This document shows, one piece after another, positions 56,974 to 64,000 of a DNA stretch of 64,000 nucleotides (position 1 is its first letter; each line of letters starts with the position of its first letter). The translations under genes and the position numbers were made by a program. The notes beneath the pieces were generated by a model. The model was not told where the DNA came from, ran no database searches, and was given only the letters and a program-made list of their open reading frames with translations. The stretch comes from Mucor mucedo. Lineage: Eukaryota > Mucoromycota > Mucoromycetes > Mucorales > Mucoraceae. The stretch is taken from positions 1 to 64,000 of the forward strand of contig NW_026252488.1 of assembly GCF_025094135.1 (NCBI RefSeq). The letters run 5' to 3'.

Positions 56974-59900
56974 CTATCTTGGTGTAGTTGAATTATATTT
57001 TTTTGAAGATCTCAACATCCAAGGATGTTTTAATGCGTCGTCAGGTTTTAAACGCTGTTCAGGATCCCAATGCAAACACTGAGAGATAAAGTTCAAGAAG
57101 TTTTCATCCGAAGTCTTCAGAGCGTGTTCCAAAGTTTTTGTACCTGGTCTTCGCTTTCTACCCTTTGAGTTGGGTTGTATACGTGGATTTCCTTGAGAAT
57201 CTAAAATCAAAGTTAAAAATCAAATTCTATCTAGTAATCATGCCCTGAAATATTTACCAAAAAACAATTTACGTCGCGTACTCTTTTCAATAATGTACGA
57301 ACTTGGTACATCTTGTACTTCCATGATACATGCTAGCTGCTCTTGTTCATTTTCACCAGGAAATAAAGGATAGCCTGTATGTAATTCTGCCAAAATACAA
57401 CCAACACTCCACATATCAATAGCCATACTGTATGTCATTCCCATAATGACTTCAGGCGAACGATAGAATCGGCTTTGAATATAAGTGTACACTATTAAAT
57501 CCTGTTAATTCTTGTTTCCCTCTCTCTCTTAAAATCAGCTTCTTTTACCTTTTTCACTTTCTAGACATGAACTACCAAAATCAATTACCTTGATTGTACT
57601 TTTTGTTGGATGCTTGAGTAGAATATTCTTTTTAAAAAAATTGGCGTAAGTCAAGATAGTCTGGAATACAAAATAAAAGTGAAAAATTACCTCTGGCTTT
57701 AGATCACAATGAATTAATTTGTGCTGTTGTAACAATACCAGTGAATTTAACAGTTGCATAGCAAACCGTCTGATTAAACCCATACTAAAGCCTTGAAAAC
57801 CATTGCTCTTGATAAATTCGTATAAATTGATACTAAGACATTCAAAAGCGATACAGAGATGATTACGAAACATGAAATGACCAGTCATTCTAACATTATT
57901 ATGTTTATCTTCGGGATCCTGAATAAAATAAATAAATAAAAAGAAATATACTATTCTTATTTCTCTACTTACCCAATCGATTAAGTCTTGCAGAATCTTG
58001 ACTTCTACTAAGGCTTGGGCATGAAATCTCTTTTTATTACGGATAATTTTGACGGCTACAGTTTGACCAGAACGATGATCAAAACATTTAAGCACTTGGC
58101 CAAAAGAACCTTTGCCCATGGTTTCCAAAACTTCATAGCGGTAATCCAAATGATCCCTTAATTGGACAAGATAATCGCCCTTTTCATCATCATAACCAAA
58201 ATTGCAAGTGGCGTTAGAAGGGGTAGCAGGTCTCTTCTTTGCATGATGACCAACAAAATAAATACTGTCGTATTTAAGCATCTCCATCTTTTCGTAAGAG
58301 GTTAGGTTAAATTGATATAATTTTTGTGCTGCTTCTGGAGACATGGCTACACGCATCATGACCTTGGGATGATCTGATACTTTCTTGCTTGGATCCTCGG
58401 TCGAATTCGTGGTTGTACTACTTGTGCCTCTACCACGAAGAATAATTTCAGATGTTTGCCCTTCTACTTTACTCTTTTCCATATGAGTTGTCCATGTTTT
58501 ACTTTCATCCACTAAACCCTGCAAACGTTCTTGTAAAGTAGATACTTTACGTTTGGAACTTGAGCTTGTCATTGTTTTGGTAGAGACTGAAGTAGCTAAA
58601 CCACCCGCAGCGGGTCTGGTACTGGTAGTAGTAGAATTGCTTATCTTGTTGCGTGGGGTGGTTAAGTCTTCGGAACTCTTATTCGTTCTGGCTGATACAA
58701 GCTTAGAAGTGGATATCACCGTTGAACTTGATTTTGGTTTACGTAGTTGTTGCTTTAAGCGTGAAGAGTTGGTAGAGGTGATAATAATCTTGGGGTCATC
58801 ATCAGAACTACTTTCAGTTGGATTATTTTTTTGAACGGGTCTTCTTCCCTTTGTGGTAGATGAAGTGGTTTGTAAGGTTGCAGGTAAAGGAATTCGAGTA
58901 GGTGTTTTGGATACAACAGTGCGGTTCTTTGTTGTTGGTATATTTAATGGTTCTACTTTCATTGGAGGTAGAGATAGTGGTACAACAGAAGGTTGCGTAG
59001 CAAGACTGCCAGGCAAAGTCTATTGGATTGAAGAAAAAAAAAAAAAAAAAAAAAAAGGGAAGAGGAATTAATGTAAATCTCCTATTAAAAATATAAGTTA
59101 TTAATGTACCTTTCCCCTTTTTCTTCTAACAACAGTAGATGTAGTGATGGTAGATGCATTTAATGTAGGTTTGATGTTGGTGACTTTTTTCCCACTAATG
59201 ACAGTAGGGCTCGTTGTGATACTCAGTTTAACTTTACGTTTCACTGTAGCTGGTTCTTCAAAACTATTATTCTTTGTGGTGGGTTTCTTGATACTATTCA
59301 TGTAATCATCTACAGTTCTTATATCTGTTTGATTCTGTTGAAGTTGATTGTTATGATGATTCATTCTTTGTTTTTGTTGTAACGAGGCCAACGTGCTTAA
59401 TTTTCTTGACCTGGTTGCCTCGATGGTTGTTGGTTCCTGTTCATGTCGTGTGGTTGAAGATGTTTTTCTTACGTGAGATGAAGAAGCACGTGGAGTTGTG
59501 CTTGAACTGATTCTAGGTGATTCAATTTTTGGTGTAGCATTTGACATGGTAGATCTTGTTGTAGTGACACCAGAAGAAATATCATGTCCCAAATGAGCGG
59601 TGGATAACTTTCGAGTGGACCGTTGATTTGCTAATTCAGCCAACGAAAAAGATTTCTGCGGTGCTGGTTCTGGTGAGGCCTTTGCCGATAATAAGGTATC
59701 TTTTTCAAACATATTCCTTAACCGCAAGTAAGAAGCAGATGGACTCTTTTCGCCACTACTGGTCTCTGGAGAAGTAGTAACAAGAGGATCTGAGTTATAA
59801 TGTTTTGTTGTTGATAATCTATTTAAATTCGAACAAGATGATGATGACGATGATGTGTCGATGAGTTCCTTCCATTTATCCATTTCTTCACTCTTTTTTA

Positions 59901-60315
59901 CGGTAGGTTGATTTCTCAATCGATAACTAGCCAATCTCTTTGCAGAAGCTGCAATTAAACCTTCAAGGTCCTCTAGGGTAGCATCACCCAAATCAATTTT
60001 ACCGCTACTGTTTGATGTTTCTCTGCTTTTTCTAATTGATGATGATGTAGAGGAAGAAGGTGACATGAATTCTTCCGATATCATATTAGGACGACGTGAA
60101 GTAGTTGTTACAAGTTCCTTTCGCTTTTGGTTCCAATTAGCTGTTTCGGTTACTTGTTCCTCTAATTCCTTTAATTGCCTCATTCTCTCTGCTTGCATTT
60201 TTTTTCGTTTTTCGGCATAAGAAGATTGCACTTTATTCCAAGGCTCTTGAGACAAAGAATTGGTTGAAGACGAGGCTGAAGTTGGTATAGGCTCATCCAA
60301 GTAGGTTGTGTCCAT
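56974..60315 (-). CDS. DYRK-family dual-specificity kinase (DYRK2/Pom1 class)
   Basis: Exons 60315-59110, 59019-57973, 57918-57691, 57627-57549, 57491-57258 and 57200-56974 give 1006 residues. The first 600 or so are Ser/Thr-rich and disordered, with a helical Arg/Glu segment near the start. The DYRK homology box (FGYDDEKGDYLVQLRDHLDY) precedes the kinase domain: GKGSFGQV, AVKII, HCDLKPENILL, DFGSSC, and the DYRK activation loop YTYIQSRFYRSPEV. In this loop the second Tyr is autophosphorylated during translation. The kinase ends HWDPEQRLKPDDALKHPWM. The family controls polarity, cell cycle and stress responses. All catalytic residues are present. The intron at 59020-59109 carries a long poly(A) in plus-strand orientation (59034-59056). 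Confidence 0.94.
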
Positions 60316-60675
60316 AATGTTATTTATAAGAAAAAAGGTGTATTGTCTACAGGTAATTAGAAGACAATGGGGGATAATTACAAAGTAACTTACATGTTTT
60401 GTTAGAGCAGAAAAAAGTCTAATGGTACATTCCCACGTACTATTGATGCTACACCTAATTCAATAACAATAACAAAGAAAAAAAAAGATAAGGAAAAAGA
60501 AATAAAAATAAAAACGATTGTGGTGGTTGTGTGTATGTGTGTGTGTGTGTGTATTTGTGTTTAGCGGACTTTTCCAAAAAAGCATGTTTTTATTTCTCTC
60601 CTTGAAATCCGTTGTCACTCTGAGCGCACACACTCTTACACAATGACCATTCAGAGAAAAAGGAAAATGTGCATG

Positions 60676-60719
<44 letters not shown>

Positions 60720-62690
60720 GCTCTCCTTGATAACTTACCTCCTCTTTTTCCCACCCAATCTTAAATTACCAATATTTCATGCATGAACAATGTTAACAGT
60801 CACTATTAATATAACATTGATGACGACTAGATGCAAGCATTTCATCATTGTTGTCTCTTTCTTTATACATTTCTCGCATGACAGCTATCATATGTACTAC
60901 TATTAAGCTTTAGAAGCATCTTGCAGCAGATTAACCACAAGTTCCAACTGGTTAGAAAGTGATACGCGGCAAGCACTGTTTCGTTACATTCATATATTTA
61001 AAATAGTTTGTAGTTAGTAGTGCTCGTGTCTTTTTTGTGGCTGTGTTGCAACGTAATAAAAAGCATGAAAAATAAAATAAGAACAGTTTCTAGTTTGATA
61101 GACACATGACTTGCACCAGCGATTTAAGGTATTGATTGATCACATATAATACTTAGATAAATAAAGCCTTTTTAAATATACCCTCTACAGTAATAGTTTT
61201 CTATTTACGATAATAGCAGTTTTCTGCATGATGTCTGTCTACTGGGATTTTTTTTTTTACTTAAGCAAACTTGCCCAAGAAGAATAAAGGCGCATAAGTA
61301 CGTATTGTTGGATGTTAAAGAAAAAATTATGCTACACGTTTTATCGTTTTGAGTGAATGAAATGTATGTTTCCAACCCCAGACTGTTGTAGTTAAGGCCA
61401 TCGATATATAAACATATTAGCTCAAAAAGCGTAGCCAAATCAAGCAGTAGATGTATAAGAAGAAAGTGAGCCAAGAGGGCTGCAAAACTCGCTGGTTAAA
61501 ATAATCGCTGTAACGCGTAGTCACTGAAGCATGCTATTCTTACTAAGTCACGTCTTCTTATATCCCCACTTTCGGGCACACGATATGAATCGTTAAAGTT
61601 GCTGACTTTAATCTCTCCCAGTACGGGTAAAATTATATACTTTTTGTCTTAAATAAGATACCATCGCACATTGTTCGATAAGATGGATAAAATAAATTTT
61701 CTCTATCCATTCGACAGCTCTATTGGTGTCATCCCAATTAGTATTTGTTCAAAAATTTTAAGGTGAAAATTATTAAAACACTGACAGACACTTACAAACT
61801 AAACACCAAGATGAATTCGGCATTCAGTATGTGACTTCCCTCACAGTATTTCTAAGGGGGAAATGTTATAAACAAAAATAGGGTTAGCTAAATATATGAT
61901 CAAAAACACGACTAGTTTGTAAAATGTAGACAGCTTCTGTATTTCTATTTCTCTTTGTATTCTTTATTCTCTGTGTAACATCCTTTCGGTACTATATACA
62001 ATGTGTTTCACCAACCGTAAATAACCGACTGATTTGGATCACTCTGTTCAACTCTTTTATTCCCGTAGTAAACTCATATTTGTTATTCAGCATCTATAAT
62101 CAGATGAATAATACATATATGCACTTTTCACCCCGTCTATTCACGCTACTAACGTCACACTTCTAGACCTTGCAGTTTTATTACATATTAGACGAAAAGG
62201 CGGGAAAAGAGTTAAATGAATTTACATATAGACATTGTCAAAAAAAAAAAAAAAGATTACATGTGATTAAAAGATACGCAGAAAAAACAAATATCTGCCA
62301 ACCGGACTCCAAACCATTTACATCATACGAGTAATTTTAACAAAGGAGAAATCAATGGTGTAGACGTTGTCGTATTGTTTCTATCTGACGACTGGTTAAA
62401 CGAAAGGGTTGAAACAATAACTCCACAACACACCGCATTTGGAGATTTGTTGTCTGACTTGACTGTATTCATATAAATGTTTTTGCCATGGTAACATCCT
62501 GCATGTGGAATTCATCATCTGTTTCTCTGATGAAAGCAACCAATGAAAACAAGAGAATATTACCTTATCGTGAGAACTTTGTAAAACCTTGCATGACCTT
62601 TTTCAGAGACAGAAAAATATAAAAAGATTTTTTTTCTTTTCGAAAAACTGTCCTCGCTTATTATTTTTTAATTATTTAACAAAACATACT
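60316..62690. other. Intergenic: T38 tract and GT repeat, no gene
   Basis: Upstream of the DYRK start lie a (GT)n microsatellite (about 60527-60560) and an uninterrupted T38 tract at 60679-60716. The rest is AT-rich without domains; the 61205-61474 minus frame is not convincing. Confidence 0.5.
60679..60716. repeat. Poly(T) tract of 38
   Basis: The longest homopolymer in the window, about 365 bp upstream of the DYRK start codon. Length in the read may be affected by sequencing error. Confidence 0.8.
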
Positions 62691-64000
62691 ATGAAGAATT
62701 TTTCATCCGAGCTTATAGAGTTGGTGGGAGAGCATTGTTTGTCGTCAAGAGATCTTGCTTGTTTGTCCCTTGTGAATCGACATTTTTATTCATCTATCAT
62801 TCGCTTACTATACAGAGATGTCATGATAAATAACCCTAGACAGTATTTATCTTTTAAGGCGATTGAGAACAAAGAATTAAAGAGGCTTGTACGCAGACTT
62901 GATTTTTCAAGTTATACAACAAGAGGGTCGCGATGGTCGGAAGAAAAGGCGAAATCCATCATATTAGGTCAAGAATTGGCGCTTTTGATTGGTGGTTGCA
63001 ATCAGTTGAAAGAATTGTTTGTTGGTGAAGAAATGATGCATGCCTTTGTGTCACACCAAGTCATTCGTTCTATTTTCAACCAGGATAACAAACTTTCAAC
63101 TATTGATTTTACTGGCTTCTGTGATCGTAATTTTACCACTGTCATGGCTGACTTCTTTAAACCCGTAACTCTGTCCAAGTCTGAACTAAAGCACTGTGAC
63201 TTTTCACAAGCAGATACTCTTACAACAAATAACTGGTCTGTCCCTCCAAGGCTTCAAAATATATCTTTTTACATGTGTATGGCTTTATCTCAAGAACACT
63301 TCTTTATACCCTTCTTTGAGAAATTAGCAAAAAATGGGAATCGGCTTTCAAGACTAGATTTAGGCTATACACAAATCACGAGTGATGTATTCACTTATCT
63401 AAAGGGGCAAGAATCCTCATTAACGCATTTAAATTTGCAAGGATGTCACTCGCTTACATGCTGCTCGCCATTAATAGACTTTATTAAGGGATGCAGCAAC
63501 TTGGTTCAGCTAAATATAAATATGGAGTTCAATGGGATTGGTGGATCTAGATTTTGCCACGAATGTATATTTACTATATTAAATGCAACCAATCACAGGA
63601 TAGAGTCTCTGGATATGGGAGGACATGTAAATTTCGATGATTCCATGCTCATCTCAGAATTCCCAAACTTGACCCAACTATCGTTGACCTACTGCAAGAA
63701 CATCTCGATAGAAAAACTTGTCTCCCTAAACACACCTAAACTTTACTACCTTAATCTATCACGTACACCTTTAACTATGGACATAGATCAACTACCTCGT
63801 GTCTTAGAACAACTAGCCCATCTTAAAGTGATAGAAATAAGTCCATTTACACCAAAGAAATATCCACCCGTTATCAACAAAAAATGGAAGTTATCCACTC
63901 ATGGAAGAAGAACATTCTACTCTCAAGGTAACATCAATCCAATGTACGCTTATTCAAAAAAGTTACTCTTGCTGGACAATCAAGTACTATCACCCATGGT
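62691..64000 (+). CDS. F-box / leucine-rich-repeat-like protein (3' end outside window)
   Basis: The frame is open from the ATG at 62691 to the end of the window (436 codons seen). The N-terminus reads as an F-box: LIELVGEHCLSSRDLACLSL, VNRHFYSSIIRLLYRDV. After it come irregular leucine-rich repeats of the F-box/LRR type: LKRLVRRLDFSSY, LSTIDFTGFCDRNFTTV, RLSRLDLGYTQITSDVF, LTHLNLQGCHSL, LVQLNIN, NLTQLSLTYCKNISIEKL and LYYLNLSRTPL. Such proteins recruit substrates to SCF (cullin-1) ubiquitin ligases; the substrate is unknown. The F-box is somewhat degenerate: no canonical LP at the start. Mucoralean genomes often carry expanded families of this kind, by general knowledge. No intron is needed in the part seen. 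Confidence 0.8.
   Translation, partial: MKNFSSELIELVGEHCLSSRDLACLSLVNRHFYSSIIRLLYRDVMINNPRQYLSFKAIENKELKRLVRRLDFSSYTTRGSRWSEEKAKSIILGQELALLIGGCNQLKELFVGEEMMHAFVSHQVIRSIFNQDNKLSTIDFTGFCDRNFTTVMADFFKPVTLSKSELKHCDFSQADTLTTNNWSVPPRLQNISFYMCMALSQEHFFIPFFEKLAKNGNRLSRLDLGYTQITSDVFTYLKGQESSLTHLNLQGCHSLTCCSPLIDFIKGCSNLVQLNINMEFNGIGGSRFCHECIFTILNATNHRIESLDMGGHVNFDDSMLISEFPNLTQLSLTYCKNISIEKLVSLNTPKLYYLNLSRTPLTMDIDQLPRVLEQLAHLKVIEISPFTPKKYPPVINKKWKLSTHGRRTFYSQGNINPMYAYSKKLLLLDNQVLSPM

Noticed and set aside
1..64000. tRNA and rRNA genes
   Set aside because: I looked for T-loop-like GGTTCRA boxes in intergenic DNA and found none with a matching acceptor stem. A covariance-model scan would be decisive.

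Overview
The window looks like a chromosomal segment of a filamentous, early-diverging fungus, most probably Mucoromycota (Mucorales-like). This is an inference from AT-rich DNA, many 50-90 nt GT-AG introns, a fungal gene set (two-finger GATA factor, Zn2Cys6 factor, CUL3, PEX11, Tps2-type trehalose-phosphate phosphatase, DYRK kinase) and a decayed Fanzor/TnpB-like relic. I found no operons, CRISPR arrays, rRNA or tRNA genes. Most coding models below were spliced by hand; introns were chosen by GT/AG sites, reading phase and fit to the protein family.

Layout. 1-2205 (-): kelch-repeat type I membrane protein, running off the left edge. 3080-4545 (+): broken Fanzor relic. 5622-7366 (-): tandem HMG-box protein, divergent from 7731-10142 (+), a DDHD-type phospholipase with a 12-nt exon. 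10293-11552 (-): Zn2Cys6 factor. 12359-13238 (-): Rab5-like GTPase, divergent from 13437-14180 (+), a PEBP protein. 15474-15925 (-): eIF1, divergent from 16489-17832 (+), a two-finger GATA factor. 18154-19137 (+): bHLH factor. 21793-23789 (+): Myb plus C2H2 factor. 23999-26802 (-): cullin-3. 29043-29964 (+): PEX11. 30134-31516 (-): Asn/His/Ser-rich repeat protein. 36257-39099 (+): Tps2-type TPS/TPP. 39220-39945 (-): pICln. 40307-40687 (-): LLP-like nucleolar protein. 42191-42627 (-) and 42847-43743 (+): two unrecognised proteins, the second probably mitochondrial. 43924-45374 (+): class II eIF4E-like protein with a long N-terminus. 45558-46220 (+): small Cys-containing protein. 46386-48121 (-): two-RRM protein with a Val-Glu-Pro repeat tail. 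50156-50388 (-): twin CX9C protein (NDUFAF8-like). 53711-54781 (+): glutamine synthetase. 55066-56894 (+): RED/IK spliceosomal protein. 56974-60315 (-): DYRK kinase. 62691-64000 (+): F-box/LRR-like protein, open at the right edge.

Genes occur as tight divergent or convergent pairs (80-370 bp apart) separated by AT-rich deserts of 1-5 kb. The deserts hold homopolymers, small palindromes and fragments that read like decayed coding sequence. The genes are mainly housekeeping and regulatory: four DNA-binding regulators within 10.3-23.8 kb, translation/RNA functions (eIF1, eIF4E-like, RRM, RED, pICln), ubiquitin ligase parts (CUL3, F-box), trafficking and peroxisomes (Rab, PEX11), and trehalose and nitrogen metabolism. 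They do not form an obvious single pathway. The items most worth following are the Fanzor relic, the GATA factor lacking the usual Cys-rich linker, the Myb+C2H2 composite factor and the 4EHP-like eIF4E.
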